Shown: piece after piece, positions 7,587-15,850 of the stretch
Position numbering within the stretch: the stretch's first letter is position 1
How the letters are laid out: each line of letters begins with the position of its first letter
Source: an uncultured Acidobacteriota bacterium
GTDB lineage: Bacteria; Acidobacteriota; Thermoanaerobaculia; Multivoradales; SZUA-115
Direction: 5' to 3'
Assembly (NCBI GenBank): GCA_937867335.1
Contig: CALMKX010000085.1
Span: 1-36,224 of the forward strand
DNA length: 36,224 bases
Translations under genes and position numbers: made by a program
Notes under the pieces: model-generated
The model's input: only the letters and a program-made list of their open reading frames with translations
Databases searched by the model: none
Told to the model about the DNA's origin: nothing

Positions 7587-8900
7587 ATGAGCCATAGCGA
7601 TCTTCCCGTCGTCGTACTCGGAGCCGGTCCAGTGGGGTTGGCTGCCGCGGCGCACTTGCTCGAGCGAGCGCTCGAGCCCCTGGTCCTCGAAGCTGGAGAC
7701 CGCGTGGGAGCGAGTGTTCTCGAGTGGGGGCAGGTGCGGATGTTCTCGCCCTGGAGATTCGTCGTCGACCGTGCCGCTGGGGTGCTGCTGGCCCGTCATG
7801 GCTGGACGCCACCCGAGGGCGAGGGCTTCCCGACCGGCCGGGACCTGGTGGAGCGCTACCTCGAGCCTCTGGCCGCCCTGCCAGAGCTGGCGAGCCGCGT
7901 CCGCCTGCGTACCCGAGCCCTGGCCGTGTCGAGGAGCGGCTTCGACCTGCTCAAGACCCGCGGTCGCGAGGCGGCGCCGTTCGTGGTGCGGGCCGAGACC
8001 GCAGAGGGCGAGATCGAGCTGGCGGCCCAGGCCGTGGTGGACGCCTCCGGCACCTGGCGTAACCCCAACCCGCTGGGGGCGAGCGGCCTGCCTGCCTTCG
8101 GCGAGGGGGCGGCCCGCGAGCGCATCTTCTACGGCATTCCGGACGTTCTGGGCGCCGAGCGTGAGCGCTACGCCGGCAAGCGGGTGCTGGTGGTGGGTAG
8201 CGGCCACTCGGCCCTGAATGCGCTGCTCGATCTCGCCGGCCTGGCCGAGCAGGCGCCGGCCACGCGGATCTACTGGGCGCTCCGCCGGGAGCGGTTGGGC
8301 AACCTCTTCGGGGGCGGCCGGCGGGATGGGCTGGCGGAGCGGGGGCGGCTGGGCGAGCGCGCCGAAGCGTTGCTTTCGAGCGGCGGCATCGAGCTCGTGA
8401 CCGGCTTCAGCCTCGAGCGGCTCCGGCTCCACGAGGACGGGCTTCTGGCCGAGGGGGGCGGGCGGGTGATCGGCCCGCTGGACGAGATCATCGCCACCAC
8501 CGGCTTCCGGCCGGATCTCGGCCTCACCCGCGAGCTGCGCCTGGAGCTCGATCCGGTGACGGAAGCCCCGGTGCGCCTGGCCGGGCTGATCGACCCGAAC
8601 GTGCACAGCTGCGGCACGGTGCCCCCTCACGGCGCGGTGGAGCTCGGCCACCCGGAGCCCGGCTACTTCGCCGTGGGCATGAAGAGCTACGGCCGGGCTC
8701 CCACCTTCCTGTTGCTCACCGGCTACGAGCAGGCGAGGTCCGTGGCGGCCGCCCTGGCGGGAGACTGGGAGGCCGCCCGCCGGGTGGAGCTCCAGCTGCC
8801 GGAGACCGGGGTCTGCGTCACGGATGCACTGGCCGCGGCTTGCTGCAACGGCGAGTGCGCCCGCCCGGCGGCCGAGCGGGCCGGGGGGTGCTGCTCGTGA
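7587..8900 (+). CDS. FAD/NAD(P)-dependent flavoprotein with cysteine-rich C-terminal tail
   Basis: This 437-aa two-dinucleotide-domain flavoprotein is in the broad thioredoxin-reductase/flavin-monooxygenase class. The FAD-binding Rossmann motif is GAGPVGLAAAAHLL (about residues 10-23), and the NADPH motif is VLVVGSGHSALNAL (GxGxxA, about 200-214). ATTGFRPDLG is the conserved ATG motif that closes the FAD site. The last 30 residues hold seven cysteines (410, 419, 420, 424, 435, 436 and the first in GVCVTD), including CC pairs. Similar flavoproteins, as far as I recall, occur beside arsenic-resistance regulators (ArsO-like), so a role with metalloids or thiols is plausible but not shown. AAAGGAG precedes the ATG at good spacing. 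It is probably repressed by the upstream MarR protein through O2. Confidence 0.9.
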   Translation: MSHSDLPVVVLGAGPVGLAAAAHLLERALEPLVLEAGDRVGASVLEWGQVRMFSPWRFVVDRAAGVLLARHGWTPPEGEGFPTGRDLVERYLEPLAALPELASRVRLRTRALAVSRSGFDLLKTRGREAAPFVVRAETAEGEIELAAQAVVDASGTWRNPNPLGASGLPAFGEGAARERIFYGIPDVLGAERERYAGKRVLVVGSGHSALNALLDLAGLAEQAPATRIYWALRRERLGNLFGGGRRDGLAERGRLGERAEALLSSGGIELVTGFSLERLRLHEDGLLAEGGGRVIGPLDEIIATTGFRPDLGLTRELRLELDPVTEAPVRLAGLIDPNVHSCGTVPPHGAVELGHPEPGYFAVGMKSYGRAPTFLLLTGYEQARSVAAALAGDWEAARRVELQLPETGVCVTDALAAACCNGECARPAAERAGGCCS

Positions 8901-8918
8901 GCCTCGCCGGTCCTGGCC

Positions 8919-11096
8919 TCAGGGCTTGAGCCAGCGGTCGAAGAACTCGGTCATCCGCTGGTAGAAGTGGCGTTCGTTCTTGCCGGCGATGGCGTGGGTC
9001 GAGCCGGGGTAGATCGCTTCCTCGAACGGGATGCCTTCCTCGATCAGAGCCTGGCTCAGGTTGAGGGTGTTCTGCGGGTGGACGTTGTCGTCCGCCGTGC
9101 CGTGCACCAGGAGCAGGTGATCCTTGAGGTTCTTGGCGTAGGTGATGGGCGAAGAGGCCTTGTAGCCGTCCGGGTTCCCGTCGGGGCTGTCGAGGTAGCG
9201 CTCGGTCCAGATCGAATCGTAGAGGTGCCAGTCGGTGACCGGCGCGCCGGCCACTGCCGCCTTCCACACCCCGGGGCGGGTCAGGAGAGCCATCAGCGTG
9301 TTGCTGCCGCCGCCGGACCAGCCCCAGAGGCCGATGCGGTCCGGGTCCACGTAGGTCTGGGTCTTCAAGAACTCCACCGCGGCCAGCTGGGCGTCGGTGT
9401 TGAAGCTGCCGAAGGCGCGGTGCACCTGGTCCTCGCCCTTCTTGCCGAAGCAGGCGGTGGTGGCGTTGTCCACGCTCAGCACCACGTAGCCACGCTGGGC
9501 CATCATGCGATGCCAGAGGTCCCGGGAGTTGCCCTCCCAGCGGTTCACCACCACCTGCGAGCCGGGCCCGCCGTAGTGGTAGACGATCACCGGATAGCGC
9601 TTGTTGGCGTCGAACGGCACCGGCCTCAGGATCCGCGCCGGCAGCCGCGTGCCATCGAGGCCCCAGAGGGTGAGGAACTCCCAGCTCGGCAGCATGGAAG
9701 CCGAGAAGGCCGGCTCCGGGCCGGTGGGCAGGCTCGAGAGGCGAGTGCCGTCGGCGCGCACCACGGTGCGTTTGGGAACCTGGGAGGCCGAGCTGGCGGT
9801 GTGCAGCCAGTACCGGGCGCCGGGGGCCACCAGAGCCTCGTTCCAGCCGTGCTCGGGAGTGATCGGCTGGGACTGCGTGCCATCGATCTTCACCCGGTAG
9901 ACCCGGCGGTGAATGCCACCCGAGGCCGGTGAGGAGAAGCCGGTGAAATACACCCAGCCACTGGCTTCGTCCACGGCGTCCACCGAGGTGACCGCCCAGT
10001 TGCCGGCGGTGAGCTGGCGCACCAGCTTGCCGTCCGGGCCGAGCAGGCTGAGGTGGCGAAAGCCGGTCTGCTCCGAGCTCCAGAGCAGGTTGCCGTCCTT
10101 GAGGAATTGGTTGTCGTCCGAGAGGTTGATCCAGGTGGGATAGCTCTCGGTGACCGGAATGGCGCAGCGCCCCTTCTGCGTGTCGCAGACCAGCAGATCG
10201 AGGTGGTTCTGCTCCCGGTTCAAGCGCTCGATCGCCAGGCGGTCGCCCTGGGGCAGCCAGTAGATGCGGGCGAGGTAGGCGTCCGGCACGGTGCCGGTAT
10301 CGACCTTGACGCTCTTGCCGGAGGCGACGTCCGCCACCCGGATTTCCACCTTCGGGTTGGCGCGGCCGGCCTTGGGGTACTTCTGCCAGCGCACGGCAGG
10401 GTAGAGCGGCTGGTAGTCGGTGAGCGCGTAGGTCTCCACTCCGGCCTCGTCGAAGCGGTAGTAGGCGAGGCGCTTGCCGTCCGGGCTCCACCAGAAAGCC
10501 GCAGGATGGCGGTTCCAGATCTCCTCCCAGTAGATCCAGTCGCAGACGCCGTTCAACACCGAGTCCTTCTTGCCATCGCGAGTGAGGGCTTTCTCCTTGC
10601 CGCTCGCGAGGTCGAGCACCCAGAGGTTGGCGTCGCGGGAGTAGGCGAGGCGGCTGCCGTCCGGCGAGAAAGTCGGACCTTGCTCCACCTTGCCGAGGCC
10701 GGGCAGGGGCTTCAAGGCGCGCGTCGAGGGGTCCCACAGCAGGTAGTTGTCGCCACTCGTAACCAGGAGGCGGTCTCCCTTGGGCGACCACTGGTAGGAG
10801 TCGAGCTTGGCTTCCGGGAGGTCTTTGGCGGAGATCAGGGCCTGAGGCTGGCCAGTCTCGGCCGCGAAGCTCCAGAGGGTGAGGGTACCTTCGGCATCGG
10901 GAAGCAGATAGCTGAGGCGGTCGCCGTCCGGGTGCCAGGCGATCTGCTTGGGCCAGCTTCCGGGGCGGTTCTCCGCGAAGATTTGATCGAAGCTCAGTAC
11001 CTCGCTACCGGCCTGGGCTGCGGGGGTGGGCTGGGCGCTGAGCATCAGGGGCAGGCCCAGCAGGGAGAGGGCCAGGCTTTGCAGGGTCTTGGGCAT
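8919..11096 (-). CDS. Secreted S9B-family dipeptidyl peptidase (DPP IV-like)
   Basis: This 725-aa serine exopeptidase removes N-terminal dipeptides, usually X-Pro or X-Ala. It has a signal peptide of about 26 residues (ending AQPTPAAQA), then an eight-bladed DPPIV N-terminal propeller with repeats such as SPDGSRLAYSRDANLWVLDLASG. The double-Glu anchor is present in DWIYWEEIWNR, followed by the alpha/beta-hydrolase domain. The catalytic triad is visible: Ser594 in GLWGWSGGGS, Asp669 in HGTADDNVHP, His701 in STHAIAG. I chose the ATG at 11096 rather than the upstream one at 11207 because GAGGAGGAG lies just before it and the signal peptide begins there. It would supply di- and tripeptides, which fits the importer upstream, though the two are not one operon. 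Confidence 0.95.
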   Translation of the reverse strand: MPKTLQSLALSLLGLPLMLSAQPTPAAQAGSEVLSFDQIFAENRPGSWPKQIAWHPDGDRLSYLLPDAEGTLTLWSFAAETGQPQALISAKDLPEAKLDSYQWSPKGDRLLVTSGDNYLLWDPSTRALKPLPGLGKVEQGPTFSPDGSRLAYSRDANLWVLDLASGKEKALTRDGKKDSVLNGVCDWIYWEEIWNRHPAAFWWSPDGKRLAYYRFDEAGVETYALTDYQPLYPAVRWQKYPKAGRANPKVEIRVADVASGKSVKVDTGTVPDAYLARIYWLPQGDRLAIERLNREQNHLDLLVCDTQKGRCAIPVTESYPTWINLSDDNQFLKDGNLLWSSEQTGFRHLSLLGPDGKLVRQLTAGNWAVTSVDAVDEASGWVYFTGFSSPASGGIHRRVYRVKIDGTQSQPITPEHGWNEALVAPGARYWLHTASSASQVPKRTVVRADGTRLSSLPTGPEPAFSASMLPSWEFLTLWGLDGTRLPARILRPVPFDANKRYPVIVYHYGGPGSQVVVNRWEGNSRDLWHRMMAQRGYVVLSVDNATTACFGKKGEDQVHRAFGSFNTDAQLAAVEFLKTQTYVDPDRIGLWGWSGGGSNTLMALLTRPGVWKAAVAGAPVTDWHLYDSIWTERYLDSPDGNPDGYKASSPITYAKNLKDHLLLVHGTADDNVHPQNTLNLSQALIEEGIPFEEAIYPGSTHAIAGKNERHFYQRMTEFFDRWLKP

Positions 11097-11245
11097 CGAC
11101 TCCTCCTCGCGCGCAAGTCTACTTGCTCCAGGGAAAGCGGACTCCGGCAAGAGTCCCCTGCCGGTTTGGCAGCTGGCCTCGCGGCGATGCGAAACTTTTG
11201 CCGACAAGGGTGCGTAGGGTCAGCTCGACATCAGGAAGGAGAACC

Positions 11246-12448
11246 ATGATGAGAAAGCTCACCCTTTTCGCCGGCGCGCTGGGCCTCACCCTCGCCGTAG
11301 CCGCCTCGCCCGCGAGCGCCGCCAGCGATCGCAGTTTCACCAAGACCTTCCCCGTTCCCGCCGATGCCACCCTGCGCCTGGCCAACCTGGCCGGCCGCAT
11401 CGAGCTCAGCCAGGCCCCGGGCTCCGAGCTCAAGGTGGAAGCCCACGTTTTCGCCGAAGGCAAGGATGCCGCCGAGACCCGCCGCCTGCTCGACCAGATG
11501 AGCTGGGTGGAGGGGCGCGACAAGAAGGGCAACCCGGAGTGGGCCCTCTCCTACCCGGTGAACGACTACCGTGGCTTTGCTTACCCCGGCAGCGGCCGGG
11601 GCGAGCGCCACGACGAGCCGGGCGTGCTCGAGCGGCTGCTCGAGAGCTTCAACCTCGGCAATCAATCGACCGGCACGTACCTCGGCAAGCGGGTGTCGGT
11701 CTACGGCTCGCCGGGAGCCTCGGTGCCGGTGCTCTACGCGGACCTGAAGATCGCCCTGCCAGCCACCGGCAAGGTACGGGTGCGCAACCTGATCGGCCCG
11801 GTCGATGGCGGCGACCTCGCCGGGGATCTGGTGGTGGATACCGGCAGCGGCGCCGTCAAGATCGACGGCTTCACCGGCAACCTCTACGTGGACACCGGCT
11901 CCGGCTCGGTGAAGCTGGGGCGGGCCCGCGGCGAGACCAAGGTGGATACCGGCTCCGGCGGCATCCGGGTGGCCGAGCTGGTGGGCAACGGCGACCTCGA
12001 CACCGGCTCGGGCAGCGTTCAGGTGGAGAAAGTGGCCGCCGGCAAGCTGCGGATCGACACCGGCTCGGGCAGCGTCTCGGTGCAGAACGGCCAGGTGGGT
12101 ACCCTGACCGCCGACACCGGCTCGGGGAGCATCCACGTCATCGACGTCGAGGTGGAGACCTTCTCCGGCGATACCGGCTCGGGCAGCGTCACCCTGCAGA
12201 GCTCGCTCGCCGGCGCCCGGGATGTGCACATCGACACCGGCTCGGGCAGCGTCACCATCGTGGCCGGTGCCAACGCCTCCTTCGACCTGGTGGCCGATCA
12301 AGGCAGCGGCCGGCTCTCGGTGGGCTACGACGACGCCGTGCTCAAGAAGGAAGGCAACCGCGTGGTGGGAGCCCAGCGCGGCAGCAAGCAGACCCGCATC
12401 GTGATCGAGACCGGCAGCGGCGGTTGCAGCATCTCGCCCAAGACCTGA
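11246..12448 (+). CDS. Exported DUF4097-type beta-helix protein with ten DTGSGS repeats
   Basis: This 400-aa protein has a signal peptide (MMRKLTLFAGALGLTLAVAASPASA). A first domain (about 28-190) resembles the DUF4097 putative-adhesin head (FPVPADATLRLANLAGRIELSQAPGSELKVEAHVFAEG). From Asp198 the rest is ten copies of an 18-21-residue unit starting DTGSGSV or a close variant (DTGSGAV, DTGSGGI, DQGSGRL, ETGSGGC), which should form a right-handed parallel beta-helix. DUF4097 proteins are often under envelope-stress control. A GAAACTT (11191-11197) resembling an ECF-sigma -35 lies upstream, but I see no clear -10. AGGAAGGAG precedes the ATG; the second ATG three bases later is an equal candidate. 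It converges on trmH with a 5-bp gap. Exact function is unknown. Confidence 0.9.
   Translation: MMRKLTLFAGALGLTLAVAASPASAASDRSFTKTFPVPADATLRLANLAGRIELSQAPGSELKVEAHVFAEGKDAAETRRLLDQMSWVEGRDKKGNPEWALSYPVNDYRGFAYPGSGRGERHDEPGVLERLLESFNLGNQSTGTYLGKRVSVYGSPGASVPVLYADLKIALPATGKVRVRNLIGPVDGGDLAGDLVVDTGSGAVKIDGFTGNLYVDTGSGSVKLGRARGETKVDTGSGGIRVAELVGNGDLDTGSGSVQVEKVAAGKLRIDTGSGSVSVQNGQVGTLTADTGSGSIHVIDVEVETFSGDTGSGSVTLQSSLAGARDVHIDTGSGSVTIVAGANASFDLVADQGSGRLSVGYDDAVLKKEGNRVVGAQRGSKQTRIVIETGSGGCSISPKT
11837..12433 (+). repeat. In-frame DTGSGS-coding repeat array, ten units of 54-63 bp
   Basis: Ten units each begin with a nearly fixed codon string for Asp-Thr-Gly-Ser-Gly-Ser-Val (GAC/GAT ACC GGC TCS GGC AGC GT), followed by a divergent remainder of 11-14 codons. 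The array is part of the coding sequence and corresponds to turns of the predicted beta-helix. Confidence 0.9.
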
Positions 12449-12453
12449 GGCCC

Positions 12454-13113
12454 CTAGCGGGGAACCGGATCGATCAGCTCGCCGTCCGGCGACAGGCGGG
12501 GATAGGCCACTCCCTTGGTCTGGCAGTAGGCGGCGAGCTCCGGGTAGGTCCACTCGAAAAGCAAGCGCTCCGAAAGCCCCGGCTCGAGCCGGGGCTGGTC
12601 GTAGAGGCCGGCCTCGCGCCGCTGGCGCTCGGCTTCGTAGAGCAGCAGCGCCGCCGCCACCGACACATTGAGCGAGCCGGCCAGGCCCATCATCGGAATC
12701 ATCACCTTGCCGTCACAGCAGGCGAGGGCCTCTGCAGTGACCCCCAGCTTCTCCTGGCCGAGGAGCAGGGCCGTCGGGCGGCAGAAGTCCACCTCGCGGA
12801 AGGGCCGGGCGCCGTCCTCGGGATGGGCCGCGAGCACCTGGAAGCCACGGCTCTGGAGCTCGCGGATGGCCGCGCCGATCTCTTCGTGGAAGCTCACCTT
12901 CACCCACTTCGAGGCGCCTGCGGAAGGGTGGTGGAGCCGCGCCGAGGGTCGAGCGGCGGTGACGGCATGGGCTTCGAGCACCCCCACGGCGTCGCAGGTG
13001 CGCAGCACCGCCGCCAAGTTGTGCGGCTTGTGCACCTGCTCGAGCAGCACCGTCAGGTCCGGCTGGCGGCGCGCCAATACTTCGCGGAAGCGCTCGATTC
13101 TCAGCCGGCTCAT
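12454..13113 (-). CDS. trmH: tRNA (guanosine-2'-O-)-methyltransferase, SpoU/TrmH family
   Basis: This 219-aa SPOUT methyltransferase 2'-O-methylates G18 in the tRNA D-loop using SAM. It follows E. coli TrmH closely along its length: the N-terminal VLARRQPDLTVLLEQVHKPHNLAAVLRTCDAVGV, with the catalytic Arg in AVLRTCDAVG. Next come AGASKWVKV and the trefoil-knot SAM motifs LLLGQEKLGVT, MIPMMGLAGSLNVSVAAALLLYEAERQR. The C-terminal tail (CQTKGVAYPRLSPDGEL) is also TrmH-like. It is transcribed alone on the minus strand, divergent from the 13277 gene and convergent with the DTGSGS protein. Confidence 0.95.
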   Translation of the reverse strand: MSRLRIERFREVLARRQPDLTVLLEQVHKPHNLAAVLRTCDAVGVLEAHAVTAARPSARLHHPSAGASKWVKVSFHEEIGAAIRELQSRGFQVLAAHPEDGARPFREVDFCRPTALLLGQEKLGVTAEALACCDGKVMIPMMGLAGSLNVSVAAALLLYEAERQRREAGLYDQPRLEPGLSERLLFEWTYPELAAYCQTKGVAYPRLSPDGELIDPVPR

Positions 13114-13191
13114 CGGCTGGGCACCTTAGAGGAATCGGCAGGCGCCTTGCAACGTCGGACCGGCACCGGTCGATTCGGCGCCTCGCTCCGG

Positions 13192-13197
13192 CATAAT
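13192..13197 (+). promoter_or_regulatory. -10 element CATAAT of the 13277-17652 operon
   Basis: CATAAT fits the sigma-70 -10 box at 5 of 6 bases. No good -35 lies 16-18 bp upstream. Transcription would begin near 13204, downstream of the ATG at 13196, so that ATG cannot be the start of the next gene; this supports GTG 13277. Confidence 0.4.
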
Positions 13198-13276
13198 GAA
13201 GAGCGAGGCAGGAAAGCGAGAGCGAGTGGATCGCAGGCGAGCGGGAGCGCCCGTCTCCCGAGGAAGGGATCTTGAG

Positions 13277-13744
13277 GTGCTGAGAGCAGCGAGTCTTCTT
13301 TCTCTGATGGTCTTCTTCGCGGTGAGCCCGACACGAGCGGCGGTCGAGCAGTACGGGGCCGGCGTGACGCTCGCGGAGTCCACATCGCTCGCCCGGTTGA
13401 TGGCGGCGCCCGAGCAGTTCGAGGGCAAGCAGGTCCGGGTGGAAGGCTCGGTCCTCGATGTCTGCCCCAAGAAGGGCTGCTGGTTGAAGCTGGGCGCCGA
13501 GGGCTCGTCGGTGCGGGTGAAGGTGGAGGACGACGTGATCGTCTTCCCCCGCTCGGCCAAGGGCCAGAAGGCGGTGGTGGAGGGGACGGTCAAGATCGTT
13601 CGCCTGAGCCGCGAGGAATTCAGCGCCTGGCTCGCCCACCAGGCCGAGGAGAGGGGCGAGCGTTTCGACCCGGCGAGCGTGGGTGAAGGCCCCTATCGGA
13701 TCATCGAGATCGCTGGTTCGGGAGCGCGGATCGGCGAGCCATGA
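13277..13744 (+). CDS. DUF4920-like exported protein
   Basis: This 155-aa protein has an N-terminal signal peptide (VLRAASLLSLMVFFAVSPTRA) and one small beta-barrel-like domain: FEGKQVRVEGSVLDVCPKKGCWLKLGAEGSSVRVKVEDDVIVFP, then KGQKAVVEGTVKI. The CPKKGCW motif with two cysteines and the OB-like layout match DUF4920/DUF4873-type periplasmic proteins of unknown function; a redox or metal role for the Cys pair is a guess. The GTG at 13277 is chosen because AGGAAGG (13261-13267) lies 9 bases upstream and the signal peptide starts there. Its stop overlaps the ATG of the NUDIX gene (ATGA), so the two are translationally coupled. Confidence 0.8.
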   Translation: MLRAASLLSLMVFFAVSPTRAAVEQYGAGVTLAESTSLARLMAAPEQFEGKQVRVEGSVLDVCPKKGCWLKLGAEGSSVRVKVEDDVIVFPRSAKGQKAVVEGTVKIVRLSREEFSAWLAHQAEERGERFDPASVGEGPYRIIEIAGSGARIGEP

Positions 13745-14355
13745 GCGGCTCTATCAACTCTCAAGCCGGGGGGCGGGCCAAGAGGCTCGAGCGCCGCACC
13801 CTCTACCGCGGTTCCTTCCTCGAGATGACCCAGGAGCGCGTGGAGCTGCCCAACCAGGTGACGGTGGACCTCGAGCTGGTGCGCCACCCGGGAGCCGCGG
13901 CGGTGGTGCCCCTCGGAGCGGATGGGCAGGTAGTGCTGCTGCGCCAGTACCGCCACGCCACCGACGGCTGGCTGGTGGAGGTCCCGGCCGGCAAGCTCGA
14001 TGCCGGCGAGGCTCCGGACGTCTGCGCCCGTCGCGAGCTCGCCGAGGAGGCCGGCCTCGCCGCCGACGATCTGGTGCCCCTCGGACCCTTCTGGGCGAGC
14101 CCCGGCTTCACCGACGAAGTGATTCACCTCTTTCTCGCTCGCGGCCTCAATCCCACCGAGCAGCAACTGGAAGCCGACGAGTTGCTCCACACGTTCAAGC
14201 TGCCCCTCGCCGAGGCCGTGGCTCTCGCCGCCCGCGGCGAGATCGCCGACGGCAAATCGGCCTGTGCCTTGCTGCGGGCCGCCTGGTTCCTGGGCCTCCC
14301 TCCCGAGCCCGCCAGCCCCTCCTCCAACCCTTCCCAGAAGTCGAGGCAACCATGA
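13741..14355 (+). CDS. NUDIX hydrolase, ADP-ribose pyrophosphatase type
   Basis: This 204-aa enzyme would hydrolyse ADP-ribose or a related NDP-sugar to a sugar phosphate and AMP. The complete Nudix box Gx5Ex7REUxEExGU reads GKLDAGEAPDVCARRELAEEAGL (about 84-106), preceded by the NudF-type VVLLRQYRHATDGWLVEVPAGKL. It is followed by SPGFTDEVIHLFLARGL, which marks the ADPRase subgroup. The N-terminus (RRTLYRGSFLEMTQERVELPNQ) is also typical. It is coupled by ATGA overlaps to the genes on both sides. Confidence 0.93.
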   Translation: MSGSINSQAGGRAKRLERRTLYRGSFLEMTQERVELPNQVTVDLELVRHPGAAAVVPLGADGQVVLLRQYRHATDGWLVEVPAGKLDAGEAPDVCARRELAEEAGLAADDLVPLGPFWASPGFTDEVIHLFLARGLNPTEQQLEADELLHTFKLPLAEAVALAARGEIADGKSACALLRAAWFLGLPPEPASPSSNPSQKSRQP

Positions 14356-15134
14356 ACGAGAACCCTGAGCTCGTCCCCGAGGAGTCCACCGAGGTGGCGG
14401 AAGCGGCGGCAGAGGCACCAGCCGAGGAGCCCGTGGAGGCCAAGGGCTCCGGCGGCTCCACCCTCTGGCGGGAATGGGTCAAGCCGCTCCTGATGGTGCT
14501 CGCCGTGATGGTCTGCGTGCGTTCGGCGCTCGCCGACTGGAACGACGTGCCGACCGGCTCGATGAAGCCGACCATCGTCGAGGGGGACCGCATCTTCGTC
14601 AACAAGGCCGCCTACGACCTGCGGGTGCCGCTCACCCGCATCCGGCTGGCGAAGTGGGCCGACCCTGCGCGCGGAGACATCGTGGTGCTGTTCTCGCCGG
14701 ACGACGGCAAGCGCCTGGTCAAGCGTGTGGTGGGGATTCCGGGCGACACGGTGGAGGTGCAGCGAGGCCGGCTGCTGATCAACGGTGAGGCCTTGCCCTA
14801 TCAGCCGGCGGCCGAGGACGTGGCCGTCGACCTCGACCCCCACGACCGCGTGGGGGCGCGATTCGAGAGCGAGACCCTCGGAGCCGCCACCCACCCGATC
14901 ATGCTCTTGCCGGGTGTGCCCTTCCTCGACAATTACGGGCCGATCGTGGTGCCCGAGGGGCGCTACTTCGTGATGGGGGACAATCGCTCGCAGAGCCGAG
15001 ACTCCCGCTTCTTCGGCTTCGTCGAGCGGGGCGCGATCGTGGGCAAGGCGGTCACCGTGGTCTTCTCTCTCGACCACCATCGCCGTTTGCTGCCTTCGTT
15101 CCGGCTCGATCGCTTTTTCCACTCTCTCGGCTAG
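14352..15134 (+). CDS. lepB: Signal peptidase I
   Basis: This 260-aa inner-membrane S26 protease cleaves signal peptides of exported proteins. After an acidic, Ala/Glu-rich cytoplasmic tail (2-33) comes one membrane helix (about 40-58). The catalytic Ser70 lies in PTGSMKPTI, and the general base Lys124 in KRLVKRVVGIPGDTVEV. The box-E motif YFVMGDNRSQSRDSRFFGFV is intact. A loop between these (AAEDVAVDLDPHDRVGARFESETLG) is longer than in small LepB proteins but normal for E. coli-like ones. The ATG overlaps the NUDIX stop by four bases. Confidence 0.96.
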   Translation: MNENPELVPEESTEVAEAAAEAPAEEPVEAKGSGGSTLWREWVKPLLMVLAVMVCVRSALADWNDVPTGSMKPTIVEGDRIFVNKAAYDLRVPLTRIRLAKWADPARGDIVVLFSPDDGKRLVKRVVGIPGDTVEVQRGRLLINGEALPYQPAAEDVAVDLDPHDRVGARFESETLGAATHPIMLLPGVPFLDNYGPIVVPEGRYFVMGDNRSQSRDSRFFGFVERGAIVGKAVTVVFSLDHHRRLLPSFRLDRFFHSLG

Positions 15135-15166
15135 GCCGCGGGGCTCTCGGCTCTTCGGGAGGGCGG

Positions 15167-15850
15167 ATGCCACGGCATGAGAGCGAGAGCTGGGGTCAGT
15201 ACCTCGGCCCGGGAGCAGTCTCCTCCTGGGCCATCGCCATGGCCAGCTCGATCTTCACCCTCGGCCTGCCGGTGTGGTTCCGGCTTGCCCAGGTGGTGAA
15301 GACCGCCCGGGTCGACGAGGTCGAGCCGGCAGACGCCATCCTGGTGCTTGGCCGTAGCCTCAAGAACGACCATCCCACCGAAGTGTTCCTCGAGCGCCTC
15401 CGCCACGGCCACGGCCTGTGGCGGCAGCGGATCGCTCCGCGGGTGGTGGTGGCCGGCGGCCTGACCGGCAACGCCCGCCGCACCGAGGCCGAAGCCGGCA
15501 AGGAAGTGCTGCTCGGTCTCGGCATGCCCGAGGAGGCGGTGATCTGCGAGGACCGCAGCCGTCACACCCTGGAGAACCTGGCCCATACCCGTGAGGCGAT
15601 GCGGGAAGCCGGCTGGCAGAAGCTGGTGGTGGTCTCGGACCCCTTGCACCTCGCCCGGGTGGCGGCCTACGCTCGTGGCTTCGGCCTCGAGGCCGCTTTC
15701 TCGCCGGCGAGCAAAGCGCCGCCTCGAACGGGCTCCGCCGCCTGGTGGCTGCGGGCCGTGAAGGAGGCCTACCTGGTGCACTGGTACCACTCGGGCGTGG
15801 CCTACAGCCGCGCGATCCGCTCGCGGAAGCTGCTGTCGAGGGTGGAATGA
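15167..15850 (+). CDS. YdcF-like (DUF218) membrane-associated protein
   Basis: This 227-aa DUF218/YdcF-family protein has the conserved pattern ADAILVLGRSL, then RVVVAGGLTG, EAEAGKEVLLGLGMPEEAVICEDRSRHTLENLAHTREAMREAGWQKLVVVSDPLHLARV. This is the SanA/YdcF Rossmann-like fold, linked in some species to envelope metabolism, with unknown chemistry. A hydrophobic segment at about residues 18-38 probably anchors it in the inner membrane. A GGAGGGCGG ribosome site immediately precedes the ATG. Its stop overlaps the start of the SulP gene (ATGA). Confidence 0.9.
   Translation: MPRHESESWGQYLGPGAVSSWAIAMASSIFTLGLPVWFRLAQVVKTARVDEVEPADAILVLGRSLKNDHPTEVFLERLRHGHGLWRQRIAPRVVVAGGLTGNARRTEAEAGKEVLLGLGMPEEAVICEDRSRHTLENLAHTREAMREAGWQKLVVVSDPLHLARVAAYARGFGLEAAFSPASKAPPRTGSAAWWLRAVKEAYLVHWYHSGVAYSRAIRSRKLLSRVE

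Noticed and set aside
8818-10791. A second long minus-strand frame in the peptidase region
   Set aside because: It is an out-of-frame reading of the DPP IV-like gene, rich in Arg and Pro.
11837-12433. CRISPR-like array
   Set aside because: Regularly spaced repeats, but they are in frame, encode DTGSGS units, and the spacers are coding and similar in character.
13196-13276. Start of the DUF4920-like gene at ATG 13196
   Set aside because: The ATG overlaps the likely -10 box, the added residues are basic and not signal-like, and a ribosome site fits GTG 13277.
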